From Candidatus Magnetocorallium paracelense (lineage in GTDB: Bacteria > Nitrospirota > Thermodesulfovibrionia > Thermodesulfovibrionales > Magnetobacteriaceae): a stretch of 64,000 nucleotides of DNA. A program made the translations under genes and the position numbers. Positions 6,775-16,728 of this stretch are shown here, piece after piece (positions within the stretch are counted from its first letter, which is position 1; each line of letters begins with the position of its first letter). The notes beneath the pieces are model-generated. The model saw nothing but the letters and a program-made list of their open reading frames with translations, was not told where the DNA came from and made no database searches. The stretch is from the NCBI GenBank assembly GCA_029001845.1, contig JAREWP010000086.1:20855-84854 (forward strand). Reading direction: 5' to 3'.

Positions 6775-8487
6775 ATGGATCGACTAACAAAAATTACGAA
6801 AGATAACTCTTCCCATATACAGGAAGTCTGCGAATTAGTCAATGAGCTGGAGATTTGTGAACTGGAGCGCACCCGTGCGAAAGACAGATTTGTAAAGCTG
6901 CTGGAGTCCGCTCCAGATGCAATGATTCTCATTAATAAAAACGGGCAGATTGTAATGGCGAACGGACAGGCGGAAGAAATATTTAAATATGGCAAGGAAG
7001 AGCTGTCAGGCCTGGAAGTTGAAATTTTGATCCCCGAACGGTACAGAGACAAACACAGGGAATACAGAAATGAGTATTTTAAGTCGCCTCACATACGTAA
7101 TATGGGGTCCGGGTTAGACACCTACGGCCTTACGAAAGACAAAAGAGAGTTCCCTATCGATATAGCCATCAGCACTCTTGAAACAGAAGAAGGAATCTTT
7201 GGTTTAGGCGCTATACGAGACATTACAAAGCAAAAGCAGGCGGAAGAGAGGATAGAGCGTAATTACCGCATTCAAAGCGCCATAAATGCAATCTTGAGGA
7301 TTTCCTTGGAACCGATCTCCATGGAGGATCAGCTTGCGCATATTTTTGACTTGATCGTTTCGATCCCGCTTCTCGATTTACAGCATAAAGGGTGTATTTT
7401 TATTAAAGAAGATAAACCCGATGAATTGGCAATGAAGGTTAATCGAGGCTTGTCCCCTTCACAACAAACCACCTGCAATAAAATCCCTGATACGAAATGT
7501 TGTTTTGGCGGATCGAAACCTTCTACTGAAATACAATTCATTCGTTATGATGATTGTCAGGACATTATTTATCGTGACGGCTCAACGCACTTCGGATATT
7601 TTTATGTCCCCATGTTGTCGGAAGATATTTTATTGGGAGTCATGATTTTATATGTAAATAAGGGTCATAAAAGAGAACATGAACACAAAGAGTTCCTGGA
7701 AATAGTCGCCAATACGTTAACCGGCATTATAAAACACAAACGCGCCGAACAGGAAAAACAGCAGCTCCGGGAACAAATTATGTTGTCCGAGAAACTTCTT
7801 GCTTTGGGAAGAATCTCGGCGAATGTGGCCCATGAAATCAGAAATCCCCTGACAGCCGTGGGCGGCTTCGCCAGAAGGTTGAGTAAAAACGTATTAGAGG
7901 GAACAAGAGAAAAAGAGTATACAAATATAATTATTTCGGAAGTAAACAGGTTGGAGAGAATTTTAAAAGATGTCCTCTCTTTTTCAAAAGAAACCCATCT
8001 GCGCCCGGCCCGGTGCAAGATAAACGAAGTCACCGACGAGTCTCTTAAAATGCATGAGGACATTTGCTTGAAGAGTCGAATAAAAACTGTAAGGAGATAC
8101 AGTGACAATTACAGTGTGTCGATCGATCGGGACAGAGTAAGAGAGGTAATAGACAATTTGATATCAAATGCAATCGATTCCATGCCCGATGGCGGAGATT
8201 TAACGGTCTCGGTCGATAATGAGATTTATAAAGGGAAAAGTCACATAGTAGTAAAAATCGCTGACACAGGAGAAGGAATAAGCGAGGATGATCTAAACAT
8301 GATATTCGAGCCTTTTTTTACGACAAAGGCCGCCGGTGCAGGACATGGAACAGGTCTTGGTCTACCGATCAGCAGAAAGATTATGGAAGAACACGGGGGA
8401 TTTATGACGGCAGAGAGTGAAAAAAATAAAAGCACAACCTTCAGTCTGTACTTTCCCTATGAAAAGAAATTCAGCCCGACAGACTGA
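6775..8487 (+). CDS. PAS-GAF sensor histidine kinase
   Basis: A 570-aa cytosolic kinase without transmembrane segments. The order is a short N-terminal helix, PAS domain (about 40-155), GAF domain (about 165-320), dimerisation/phosphoacceptor domain with H353 in VAHEIRNPLTAVGGF, and a HATPase domain (about 440-562) with N (NLISNAIDSM), G1 (DTGEGI), F (FEPFFTTK) and G2 (GTGLGL) boxes. The GAF domain carries several Cys residues (CNKIPDTKCCFGG) and closely resembles the two GAF domains of the GGDEF-EAL protein at 8810-11938, suggesting shared ancestry or a shared ligand. No response regulator is adjacent. Confidence 0.92.
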   Translation: MDRLTKITKDNSSHIQEVCELVNELEICELERTRAKDRFVKLLESAPDAMILINKNGQIVMANGQAEEIFKYGKEELSGLEVEILIPERYRDKHREYRNEYFKSPHIRNMGSGLDTYGLTKDKREFPIDIAISTLETEEGIFGLGAIRDITKQKQAEERIERNYRIQSAINAILRISLEPISMEDQLAHIFDLIVSIPLLDLQHKGCIFIKEDKPDELAMKVNRGLSPSQQTTCNKIPDTKCCFGGSKPSTEIQFIRYDDCQDIIYRDGSTHFGYFYVPMLSEDILLGVMILYVNKGHKREHEHKEFLEIVANTLTGIIKHKRAEQEKQQLREQIMLSEKLLALGRISANVAHEIRNPLTAVGGFARRLSKNVLEGTREKEYTNIIISEVNRLERILKDVLSFSKETHLRPARCKINEVTDESLKMHEDICLKSRIKTVRRYSDNYSVSIDRDRVREVIDNLISNAIDSMPDGGDLTVSVDNEIYKGKSHIVVKIADTGEGISEDDLNMIFEPFFTTKAAGAGHGTGLGLPISRKIMEEHGGFMTAESEKNKSTTFSLYFPYEKKFSPTD

Positions 8488-8516
8488 AAGCCTGAGCCGT
8501 TACGAACAGATTAACC

Positions 8517-8664
8517 TAAAAACAGCAGTCAGCTATCAGCGGTCAGCCTTCAGCTAAGGAAAGAATTGATGTTATGCCAATAATAAGCTTTACCTTACGG
8601 GTGAATCTGTTTTGAACCATAAAGTGTTGCGATTAAAGAGCTGACAGCTAAATGTTGTTTTTAG
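8517..8664. repeat. Palindromic intergenic repeat, family B copy 3
   Basis: Complete element: CAGCAGTCAGCTATCAGCGG at left, a core with TACCTTACGGGTGAATC, and AGCTGACAGCTAAATG at right. The core runs opposite to that of copy 2. Confidence 0.75.
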
Positions 8665-8675
8665 ATTAATTATCA

Positions 8676-8806
8676 ATACCATTCACTTAAGGGGCGAAGC
8701 GACTTCCGACGGAAGCGGGTCATGTTTGAGAAGGCGCAGCAAAGCGGAGCCTTCGAGTTTCGCCGATGAAGGCGGAAGTCGCTTTGCTCCTTAAGTGAAT
8801 AACATG
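8676..8806. repeat. MITE-like palindromic element, family A copy 2
   Basis: About 130 bases with ends AATACCATTCACTTAAGGGG and CTCCTTAAGTGAATAACAT. The interior GCGGGTCATGTTTGAGAAGG and GCGGAGCCTTCGAG is nearly the same as copy 3. It fills the gap between convergent signalling genes and abuts the 3' end of the GGDEF-EAL gene. Confidence 0.82.
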
Positions 8807-8809
8807 GGG

Positions 8810-11800
8810 TTAGTTATAATAAACGTCCCCCTTAAGACCGACTCCCTTAAAATCCCGGTTTTTTAATAAATCCGTACACTCTTCAGAGGGGATTGGTTTG
8901 CTGAAGAGATATCCCTGAGCCTCGTCGCAGTCGAGAGAACGTAATAATTCGAGCTGTTCCCGGGTTTCCACACCCTCGGCGATAACTTTCAGTCGCAGGC
9001 TGTGCGCCATTGTGATTATTGTTTTTACGATTGTAAGGTCATCGGGATCGTGCATGATGTCATTTACAAAGGAACGGTCGATTTTAAGTTTCTTAAAGGG
9101 CAGGAGCTTTAAATAGCTTAGAGAAGAGTAGCCTGTTCCGAAATCATCTATAGCAAGCTGTATCCCCATTGCCTTGAATTCTCGTAACATCGAAACGGTT
9201 GACCCGATGTTTTGCATGCAAAAACTTTCCGTAATTTCTATTTCCAGGCATTCAGGTTGTAATTCGGTTTCAAAAAGAATTTGAGAAACCATTTCTACAA
9301 GATTATGCTGCGTATAGAGTTGTCTCAACGAGAGATTAACAGCCATGTTTAGCGGGGCGACGCCTGTTTTTTGCCAGTCGGCATTTTGTTCGCAAGCGGT
9401 TCGCAATATCCGTTCTCCCATTGGAACAATCAGACCGCAGTCCTCTGCTATTGAAATGAATTCGCCCGGGTATATTAAACCTCGCTTTGGATGCAGCCAG
9501 CGTATCAGAGCCTCGACACCGACAATCCTGCCTGTTTTAATATCTATCTGAGGTTGATAGTGCAAAAGAAATTCATTGTTGTCAATCGCCCGCCGAAGAT
9601 CGCTTTCCATCTCTCTCCGTTCGTTTATGGAATCATTCATATCCGGTCTGTAATAAAGCCAGGTATTACCCCCATATTTTTTAGCATTATACATGGCCAT
9701 ATCTGCATTTTTTAAAAGAGTGTCCATATCCTCTCCGTCAGTCGGGTAAAGGCTTATTCCTATACTGGGAGTTACTGAGCAATTGGCTTCATATAATTCA
9801 TAGGGAAGGCTTAGTTTGGTTATTATTTTCTCGGAAATACTCTCTACATCTTTTTTATCCTGTAAATTCGACAGGATCAGGGTAAATTCGTCTCCGCTCA
9901 TGCGAGATACAGTATCAGATTCTCTTACGCATTCTGCTATCCTTGCGGCAGTGGATCGGAGCAGCATATCTCCCGAATCATGTCCAAAGGTGTCGTTTAT
10001 ACATTTAAATCGATCCAAATCTATATACAGAATCGCCAGGTTATAATTAAAGCGCCTCGCCCGTTTTATTTCCTGAGTCAGTCTGTCGAGAAAGAGCACT
10101 CTGTTTGGAAGTCCTGTGAGGATATCGTAATTGGCCATATACTCCAGTCGTTCTTCCGTTCGCTTTCGCTCGATAATACCTGCCAATGTATCTGCAATGG
10201 CAGTAAAAACTCTATCCTCGAATTCGTTTCTTTTATATCCCTCTTTCACATAGAGGTTAATGACTCCAAGGACTCTGCCTTTAGACTTAATTGGTATGCA
10301 GTAGTGCCCGTGGTTATGCATGCCCTCATATTCGATATCGTGACGATCGTCCAGCGAATCGGCGAAAACAATCTCTCCCGTAGACGCCGCGCGACCGCAA
10401 AGGCATCTCCCCAGGGGGAGACGACTGCAGGTTTTAAGAAGTTGCGCCGGTATTCTTCTATGAGTCTTCATTATAAGTACATCGGGATCATCCTCTAACA
10501 GGAAAATGCATCCCGTTGACTTTTCCGACAGCCAGGGAATTGTGCTGATAATATCAAGTGTCTTTTCCAGGTGTTCTTTTAGTGCTATAGGCAGCAGAGA
10601 GGTCTGCAGTATTGCGCTGATGACACTTTGGATATTGTAATTCTGCCTTATTGTATCCTGAGCCTTTCTGCGCATTACGATTCCGGCCACTGTATTGGCG
10701 ATACTCGTTAATACTTCCTCCTCTCTTTTATCTCTCCGATGCCCCTGTTGTATATAAACATTAATAACTCCCAGGAGGCGGCTGTTGGAAGATATGGGAA
10801 TACAGTAATGTCCGTGAGGCTGTATATCTGGATATAATATTTCGTGTCTTTCATCTTCACAGTGATCGGAAAAAAGAATCTCCTTTGTATTGGCGACAAG
10901 TCCGCATAAACATTTCCCATAGGGGATGACAGAACAGGTTTCGATCTGGGATTTTGTAAAATTTCGATGAGCTGCCAATCTTAACTCACCGGAATCTTCA
11001 TCTGAGAGAAGTATACAACCCTTTGATTGTAACGATATTCGGGAAATAGAGAGGATTTGGTCAAGGATCCGTTTCATCTGTTCATAAAAGGATGAAGGTT
11101 CTAAAGAAATTTTCAGAATATTGTTGATAACTTCTTGTGTTCGATAATTTTCGGTTATTTCCTCAAAGGCCTCTTCGATATTCCTCTTTTTTTCCCAATC
11201 GAATATTTTCAGTATATTAATAACGCTCCACGTCGCCAACACGGCGACAATCGCTCGAAATACCTGAACAGGCGCGCCTGTAAAAGAAAGAAAGGCGTCA
11301 CCGTTAATGATATTGGAAGGAAAAAAATTCCCTTTCGGTACAATAAATCCTCCCAATATGCCATAGGTCATAAAAGCGAAAATTGTCCATAAAAAATATC
11401 TCCTCACATTTTGGGAAGCTAATACGGCTTCCTCGGATTTGAGGTACAAATAGAATCCGGAGGCCGTTAACAAAGAACCTGTCAATCCCAGAAAGTATCT
11501 TGCCAATATGCTGCCTGACAGGAAAAAATCATTCCACAGGCAAGCGCTGACAACGATGACTCCTGTGATAGTTATTGTGACCGGCCATGCGAGGAATGGG
11601 GAAAACTTTTTATACAAAGGGCCTGCCTTTGTAATGTTCATTCTAAAAAGCCTTCGGCCAAATTCAAAAAGAAAAAGGTAGGAGAAAACCAGACAACACC
11701 AACGAGCGATATCCAACAGATCGTTTTGCCCCCTGATTATATTCCACATATCCAGCCATTCGTTTATACCGTGGAGCAAACCAAAACAGGCCAAAAGCCA

Positions 11801-11938
11801 AAAAATACCTCCTATTCTGAAAACACTCTTTTTCTTTGATTGGGCGAGGATGAGAATTCCCATGATGACAAAGGCCAGACCATAGATAAAAAATACAATA
11901 TCTAAATGAGATTGAAACCAATGAGTGTGTATGGTCAT
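8810..11938 (-). CDS. Membrane GAF-GAF-GGDEF-EAL c-di-GMP turnover protein
   Basis: A 1042-aa protein. About seven transmembrane helices fill the first ~255 residues and form a membrane sensor module. Two tandem GAF domains follow, each with the LGVINVYxxxGHRR-type end, then GGDEF (SGDEF active site, with an I-site RESD five residues upstream) and a C-terminal EAL domain (VEALIRW, DDFGTGYSSL, ETREQ). Both catalytic domains look usable; the first Gly of GGDEF is Ser. The ATG at 11938 follows GCAGGTGAA; the frame extends 29 codons further but without support. It likely makes or degrades c-di-GMP, whose targets could include the nearby PilZ proteins. Confidence 0.92.
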   Translation of the reverse strand: MTIHTHWFQSHLDIVFFIYGLAFVIMGILILAQSKKKSVFRIGGIFWLLACFGLLHGINEWLDMWNIIRGQNDLLDIARWCCLVFSYLFLFEFGRRLFRMNITKAGPLYKKFSPFLAWPVTITITGVIVVSACLWNDFFLSGSILARYFLGLTGSLLTASGFYLYLKSEEAVLASQNVRRYFLWTIFAFMTYGILGGFIVPKGNFFPSNIINGDAFLSFTGAPVQVFRAIVAVLATWSVINILKIFDWEKKRNIEEAFEEITENYRTQEVINNILKISLEPSSFYEQMKRILDQILSISRISLQSKGCILLSDEDSGELRLAAHRNFTKSQIETCSVIPYGKCLCGLVANTKEILFSDHCEDERHEILYPDIQPHGHYCIPISSNSRLLGVINVYIQQGHRRDKREEEVLTSIANTVAGIVMRRKAQDTIRQNYNIQSVISAILQTSLLPIALKEHLEKTLDIISTIPWLSEKSTGCIFLLEDDPDVLIMKTHRRIPAQLLKTCSRLPLGRCLCGRAASTGEIVFADSLDDRHDIEYEGMHNHGHYCIPIKSKGRVLGVINLYVKEGYKRNEFEDRVFTAIADTLAGIIERKRTEERLEYMANYDILTGLPNRVLFLDRLTQEIKRARRFNYNLAILYIDLDRFKCINDTFGHDSGDMLLRSTAARIAECVRESDTVSRMSGDEFTLILSNLQDKKDVESISEKIITKLSLPYELYEANCSVTPSIGISLYPTDGEDMDTLLKNADMAMYNAKKYGGNTWLYYRPDMNDSINERREMESDLRRAIDNNEFLLHYQPQIDIKTGRIVGVEALIRWLHPKRGLIYPGEFISIAEDCGLIVPMGERILRTACEQNADWQKTGVAPLNMAVNLSLRQLYTQHNLVEMVSQILFETELQPECLEIEITESFCMQNIGSTVSMLREFKAMGIQLAIDDFGTGYSSLSYLKLLPFKKLKIDRSFVNDIMHDPDDLTIVKTIITMAHSLRLKVIAEGVETREQLELLRSLDCDEAQGYLFSKPIPSEECTDLLKNRDFKGVGLKGDVYYN

Positions 11939-12252
11939 TTCACCTGCTTTCTTCAGACAAAACAAAGAGTTGTCTAAGGGGAGAACTCTTGATGAAGTGG
12001 ATTGCCGGCAACCGGAACATAACAATCCGTATGATTTCGTTGAAACAGCAAAATCAGGGAATTTCCTAAAGATTAAATTAATAAAAAGGTTAAATAATTA
12101 TATATCAAGTAATCTAAAAAAGTATGTCGGTAAAACACCGATTTTTTTGTAGGGAAAAGGCTTTTTTTTCTGTAGGTAATTTACCTACAAAACTGCTTTA
12201 ATTGGAGAATGAAGGAAAAAACAGGGAGTGAAAATGCAGGATTGGGTATAAA
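11939..12252. other. Intergenic region between GGDEF-EAL and NrfD genes
   Basis: An AT-rich spacer of 314 bases. It contains a TCGGT/ACCGA mini-hairpin followed by seven Ts (around 12127-12151), readable as a weak terminator on the plus strand, and the palindrome at 12171-12189. No gene is supported. Confidence 0.5.
12171..12189. promoter_or_regulatory. Palindromic operator-like site
   Basis: TGTAGGTAA-T-TTACCTACA has perfect 9-base arms around one central base. It lies upstream of the GGDEF-EAL gene and downstream of the NrfD gene, both on the minus strand. There is no U-tract typical of a terminator beside it. It could bind a dimeric regulator; which one is unknown. Confidence 0.55.
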
Positions 12253-13440
12253 CTAATCTCCTCTGGAGACTCTTGTAAAAAAAACATTAAAAAACTTATT
12301 AAAAAAATAAAAGATTACAAAGGGAGCGGTTAAAAGGAGAATGACCGATGCAAGTCCCTCTTTAAAGGATTCCATGTTTTTGGGAACAACAGGAAGTTGA
12401 TAAGTCATAAAACCGGCAAAGCTTCTGGACATCGATTGGCCGCCAATAACGATATTCCATCTCATCATAAAAACTCCGATAAGAATCAGAACCGATACAA
12501 TGGCTGCCCTGGATATGCTCATTCCCGGGAGAGAAAGCAATATAATGGGCAAAAACATTCCCAGGCCCCATTGAATGAAGATAATTCTAAAGGCGAATTT
12601 ATCGAATAAAAGCTCACGCATGATTCCCCATGATTCTTCTGCAATATAGGCATGAAAAATAATATCAATGGATTCAAGCAAAGTTGCGAGGATTAAAAAT
12701 AACAAAAGCACTCTGCACATACTTCGAATCGGATCAATGCACACAGGGCGCTTGGACAATTTGATCCCTACGACATAAGTGAGAATGCATATGGCTATTC
12801 CCGAAATAACAGCTGACATGAGAAAAATAAAGGGCATAAGAGGGGACTTCCATAGAGGTACGGTTTTAACGGAACCGAAAATAAATCCCACATAGCCGTG
12901 GAGTAATGCAGCGGCGGGAATTCCCACAGCAGCCAGGATTTTTATAATTTTATTGTCAAGCTTTAAGGCTTCCTCGCTTACATTGCGACTTCCCAAAGTA
13001 AGAATTTTAAATATTACACCTTTAACGCCGCCGGCGCATTCGGCTCGTCTTATGATATGCTCTCTGTATGAAAACCAGATTTCGCAAACAACAATAGCCA
13101 TATATGTAAAAAAAACCAGATTAAACGCCGCGATAGCCGAGTAAAAATGAGGCGTCATCAAGGTGTATACAGCTCTTTGCGGTTGTGTCAGGTGAAACAT
13201 TAAAGGCATTGGAGCGACAAAAAGGAGAGCCAGTGAAAAAATAAGAGAGAATTTGGCCACCAATCTAAGATCTTTTATGCCGAATACATGATAGAGGGAA
13301 GAGAGCACGAAAGCACCGGCTACAAGACCTGTAATAAAGGGGTATAAAGCAATATGTACTGTCCAGTATATGTATTCATTCGGATAAGTAAAAAGATGCT
13401 TTAACGTCCAAAGTTCCCCGTGTATATGATCGACATTCAT
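12253..13440 (-). CDS. NrfD/PsrC-family polysulfide reductase-like membrane subunit
   Basis: A 395-aa protein with about ten hydrophobic helices and the NrfD-type N-terminus (YIYWTVHIALYPFITGLVAG). NrfD/PsrC proteins carry quinone-binding sites and transfer electrons between quinol and an iron-sulfur partner. Here no ferredoxin-like or molybdopterin subunit is adjacent, so it is an orphan subunit or acts with partners encoded elsewhere. It starts 9 bases after the PilZ gene on the same strand, so they probably share a transcript. Confidence 0.88.
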   Translation of the reverse strand: MNVDHIHGELWTLKHLFTYPNEYIYWTVHIALYPFITGLVAGAFVLSSLYHVFGIKDLRLVAKFSLIFSLALLFVAPMPLMFHLTQPQRAVYTLMTPHFYSAIAAFNLVFFTYMAIVVCEIWFSYREHIIRRAECAGGVKGVIFKILTLGSRNVSEEALKLDNKIIKILAAVGIPAAALLHGYVGFIFGSVKTVPLWKSPLMPFIFLMSAVISGIAICILTYVVGIKLSKRPVCIDPIRSMCRVLLLFLILATLLESIDIIFHAYIAEESWGIMRELLFDKFAFRIIFIQWGLGMFLPIILLSLPGMSISRAAIVSVLILIGVFMMRWNIVIGGQSMSRSFAGFMTYQLPVVPKNMESFKEGLASVILLLTAPFVIFYFFNKFFNVFFTRVSRGD

Positions 13441-13449
13441 CTTTTTTCC

Positions 13450-14094
13450 TTAAGAAGACTTTTTCCCTGTAATCTCTTCCTCGACTTTCTCAAGGAGTTC
13501 CGGCGGCAAGGTGTCAAATTCTACACCGAATGTCATACACTCTGCAGAGCTGTTGAGATGCCTCATTTTACCTGCCAGTTGGAAGTCTTCTCCTATCTCG
13601 GGAACATCTAAGGAGATATTGACATTTTTGCCCTCTTCAAAAAGAAAAAGCAGTGTCATTCTGTCTTTGGAACTCGATTGCGTCAAACAACACTTGCATC
13701 CGTTTTTGCTTATATTTTGTACGACTCCCTTAAATTCGTTATCTTCCGTTTTTATTTTACCGGGTATATGGCACTCAATTCTCTCTGAAGCTCGATGGTC
13801 GTCTGTTTCGATCTTTTCCGGTTTTTTTATAAAAACCAAATTCAGAGGGTCGGAAATATTTCCTAATAAGACGGAGTCAAATTTATAGGAGCAGTTACTT
13901 GCGCTATAATTGACTACAGCGGAGTTTCCTTTATACAACTTCCTTTTTAATCCTTTAACAAAACTTTCGGAAGGTATCCTTATAATTAACACACCTGTTT
14001 CAATCCCTATTAATGTCCCTTTAAAAGGTTCCAAAACGCCATACACTTCAATTTTTAAAGATGTCCCGCCGGGAATGTCTGTCTCTGTGCCCAT
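13450..14094 (-). CDS. PilZ-domain c-di-GMP receptor, YcgR-like
   Basis: A 214-aa protein with an N-terminal YcgR-like beta domain (LKIEVYGVLEPFKGTLIGIE...) and a C-terminal PilZ domain with RASER (RxxxR) and NISKNG (N in place of D in DxSxxG). These residues clamp c-di-GMP. The ATG at 14094 has GGAGG six bases upstream; the frame extends 51 codons further as a hydrophobic stretch that I reject as untranslated. It lies directly upstream of the NrfD gene, hinting at c-di-GMP control of a membrane or motility function. Confidence 0.88.
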   Translation of the reverse strand: MGTETDIPGGTSLKIEVYGVLEPFKGTLIGIETGVLIIRIPSESFVKGLKRKLYKGNSAVVNYSASNCSYKFDSVLLGNISDPLNLVFIKKPEKIETDDHRASERIECHIPGKIKTEDNEFKGVVQNISKNGCKCCLTQSSSKDRMTLLFLFEEGKNVNISLDVPEIGEDFQLAGKMRHLNSSAECMTFGVEFDTLPPELLEKVEEEITGKKSS

Positions 14095-14513
14095 CTGATC
14101 CTCCAATATCAGTATAAATACCGGTTTAATTAAAAAAAACAGATAATGACTAATTATACTGATAAAACATTTTTTTTGCAATACTGTAACGGTTTCCGAT
14201 ATAACAATATCTTTTGAAGCATCGATAATCTTATAACCATGCGTCAATATTCAGAAAGAATGACAGGTCTATCAGGGCCGCAGCCGGATCTCGTTACATT
14301 TTTGTCTTTTTGAATTTCCTTCACCTCAGGTAAGCAGCCCGGCTGCTCTTGACTTAATAACATGTAAAAGTAATAAACTATCTGCGCCAACAGAATCTAA
14401 ATTCTACTGAACCGGGTAACTATTCAGGTAAATAGACTGAAGATTATTAGGCTATGCCGGGTCAGGTAAAACGTGGATTATCGATAAAACTTTAAGTTTT
14501 TTATGGAACGACA
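14095..14513. other. Intergenic region upstream of cysK
   Basis: A divergent spacer of 419 bases. It holds a compact palindrome AGCAGCC-C-GGCTGCT at 14333-14347 and a family C repeat at 14415-14470. I could not recognise a cysteine-responsive riboswitch or T-box in it. Confidence 0.5.
14415..14470 (+). repeat. Short intergenic repeat, family C copy 2
   Basis: GGTAACTATTCAGGTAAATA then GACTGAAGATTATTAGG and TCAGGTAAAACGTGG. It matches the copies at 29127 and 22640 in order and spacing. Confidence 0.55.
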
Positions 14514-15473
14514 ATGACGGATGACTTGTTATTTTATTCTTCCCCTGTTAATTCGGTATTGGAACTAATCGGGAATACTCCTATTGTCAGGATTAATAAA
14601 CTGATTGAACCGGGACAGGCTGAAGTGTACGCAAAGGTCGAGCTTTTTAACCCCTGTAAATCCGTAAAGGACAGAATATGTCTCTCTATGATAGAGGCAG
14701 CGGAAGGAGAAGGGAAACTTAAGAGCGGCGATACAGTTATCGAGCCTACTTCAGGGAATACAGGGATCGGCCTGGCCTTTGTCTGCGCTGTCAAAGGATA
14801 TGACATAAAACTGACAATGCCCGACACCATGAGTATCGAACGGAGAAATATGCTCAAGGCATTTGGCGCAGAAGTAATTCTGACAGATGGCGAAAAAAAT
14901 ATGAACGGCGCTATTGACAAGGCAATGAACCTGGTTGAATCTATGGGGTATTTTCAACCGCAGCAATTTAAAAATCCTAATAATCCCAAAGCTCACAGAG
15001 AGGCGACTGCTCTTGAAATTATAGAACAAACAGGACAACCCGATGTTTTTATCGCCGGAGTAGGCACCGGAGGAACACTTACCGGAGTTGGTGAAATTTT
15101 AAGGGAGAGATACGGGGAGAAGGTTGAAATTATTGCCGTCGAACCGTCGGACAGCCCTGTTTTATCGGGAGGTTCCGGCAACAGACACGAAATTCAGGGA
15201 ATTGGAGCAGGCTTTGTACCGGATATTTTAAACAAAGAAATCATAGATCGTATTATAACCGTATCAAATGAAGATGCCTATGAAACCACAAGGAAACTCA
15301 TTAAAGAAGAAGGGATTCTCTGTGGAATTTCTTCAGGGGCCAATATGTACGCCGCCCTAAAGGTAGCAGGAGAGCCGGGTAACAACAAGAAAATTGTAAC
15401 CCTTTTCCCTGACACCGGCGAGAGGTATCTCAGCACCAGGTTGTTTGTGAAAAAACAGACCAATGGTCATTGA
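14514..15473 (+). CDS. cysK: Cysteine synthase A (O-acetylserine sulfhydrylase)
   Basis: A 319-aa PLP enzyme. The PLP lysine is in NPCKSVKDR, the substrate loop is PTSGNTGIGLA, the phosphate-binding loop is GVGTGGTLTGVG, and GISSGAN is near the C-terminus, all typical of CysK. It forms cysteine from O-acetylserine and sulfide in the cytosol. It is followed 60 bases later by a second synthase, giving a cysteine-synthesis operon. Confidence 0.93.
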   Translation: MTDDLLFYSSPVNSVLELIGNTPIVRINKLIEPGQAEVYAKVELFNPCKSVKDRICLSMIEAAEGEGKLKSGDTVIEPTSGNTGIGLAFVCAVKGYDIKLTMPDTMSIERRNMLKAFGAEVILTDGEKNMNGAIDKAMNLVESMGYFQPQQFKNPNNPKAHREATALEIIEQTGQPDVFIAGVGTGGTLTGVGEILRERYGEKVEIIAVEPSDSPVLSGGSGNRHEIQGIGAGFVPDILNKEIIDRIITVSNEDAYETTRKLIKEEGILCGISSGANMYAALKVAGEPGNNKKIVTLFPDTGERYLSTRLFVKKQTNGH

Positions 15474-15533
15474 TGTGGTATCAAAAATTGCGCCCGGGAA
15501 AAATGGAAATCTACTGATACACCACAAGATTTA

Positions 15534-16448
15534 ATGAAAAAGATTATAAGTAACATATACTCCGACATACTGGATACAATAGGAAATACCCCCCTGCTGC
15601 GCATAAATAACACTGTTTGGGGAATAAGCGACGGAGTCAGAATATTTGCCAAGCTGGAGATGTTCAATCCCGGAGGATCGGTAAAGGACCGCGCCGCATA
15701 CGGGATGATAAGAGACGCCGAAGACAATGGCGCATTAACGAAAGATAAGATTATCCTTGACTCTACGTCGGGAAATACAGGTATTGCATACGCCATGATA
15801 TCGGCTGTCAAAGGCTATAAGGCAAGAATTGTTTTACCTGAAAACGCCAGCAGCGAGAGGAAAACGATTATATCCGGTTTTGGCGCGGAGATTGTTTATT
15901 CAAGCCCCTTTGAAGGTTCCGACGGGGCGATTAAGCTTGCAAAAGAGATATATGACAGCAATCCCAAACTCTATTTTATGCCGGATCAATACAACAATCC
16001 CTCCAATCCGAAAGCCCACTTCAATACAACAGGGCCTGAAATCATCAGGCAGACAAAGGGAGAGATAACTCACTTCATAGCAGCAACCGGAACGACCGGC
16101 ACGATAATGGGAACCGGAAGGAGATTAAAGGAGTACAATAGAGAAATACAAGTCATCGCCATTGAACCTGACAATTCCATGCACGGCTTAGAGGGCTTGA
16201 AATTTATGGCCGAATCGATCGTGCCAGGTATTTACGACACCAATTTCCCTGATAAGACCGTGTTCGTCAATACAGAGGACGCTTACGATACAGTAAAAAA
16301 ACTTGCCATCGACGAAGGGCTTGCAGTAGGACATTCCTCAGGCGCCGCACTTACAGGCGCCCTTTCCGTGGCGAAAGAAATAGAACAAGGCACTATCGTC
16401 ACAATATTCCCTGACGGAGGAGACAGATATCTCAGTCATGAGATATAA
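15534..16448 (+). CDS. cysM: CysM-like cysteine synthase
   Basis: A 304-aa PLP-dependent beta-substitution enzyme. The lysine is in NPGGSVKDR, the substrate loop is STSGNTGIAYA, with GTTGTIMGTG and HSSGAA. It is related to, but clearly different from, the upstream CysK. The actinobacterial CysM that uses a thiocarboxylated carrier protein (CysO) is typically encoded with a JAMM protease; a JAMM gene follows at 16729. That makes an O-phosphoserine/CysO-type route possible, although no carrier gene is visible here. CysM or a cystathionine beta-synthase-like role are alternatives. Confidence 0.8.
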   Translation: MKKIISNIYSDILDTIGNTPLLRINNTVWGISDGVRIFAKLEMFNPGGSVKDRAAYGMIRDAEDNGALTKDKIILDSTSGNTGIAYAMISAVKGYKARIVLPENASSERKTIISGFGAEIVYSSPFEGSDGAIKLAKEIYDSNPKLYFMPDQYNNPSNPKAHFNTTGPEIIRQTKGEITHFIAATGTTGTIMGTGRRLKEYNREIQVIAIEPDNSMHGLEGLKFMAESIVPGIYDTNFPDKTVFVNTEDAYDTVKKLAIDEGLAVGHSSGAALTGALSVAKEIEQGTIVTIFPDGGDRYLSHEI

Positions 16449-16450
16449 CT

Positions 16451-16606
16451 AAAAAAAGCATTTAACTGTCAGCCATCAGTAATCAGCTTTTTAATTGTGA
16501 CACTTTACAGTTCAAAACACTTTCGCCCATAGGGTGAAGTTTATTATTAGCAAAACATCAATACTTTCCATGGCTGAAGGCTGACCGCTGACTGCTGTTT
16601 TTAAGA
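16451..16606. repeat. Palindromic intergenic repeat, family B copy 4
   Basis: AACTGTCAGCCATCAGTAAT at left, the core TTCGCCCATAGGGTGAAG, and CTGAAGGCTGACCGCTGACT at right. It separates the CysM-like gene from the JAMM protease gene. Bases 16640-16690 then hold a small inverted repeat (TTTACAGTTGACGG with TGTAAACTG). Confidence 0.72.
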
Positions 16607-16728
16607 TAGTATCGACATGGCAAGGCAGTATCTTTTTTACGGTTTACAGTTGACGGTTCACTGTAAACTGTAAATTGTATTTTCAGTTGTGATTCCTGCC
16701 TGTTGACATGAATATATCGGAGGTGTAA

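Noticed and set aside
14095..14247. Hydrophobic N-terminal extension of the PilZ protein
   Set aside because: GGAGG lies six bases before ATG 14094, and the upstream frame lacks a ribosome site; PilZ/YcgR proteins do not begin with such a stretch.
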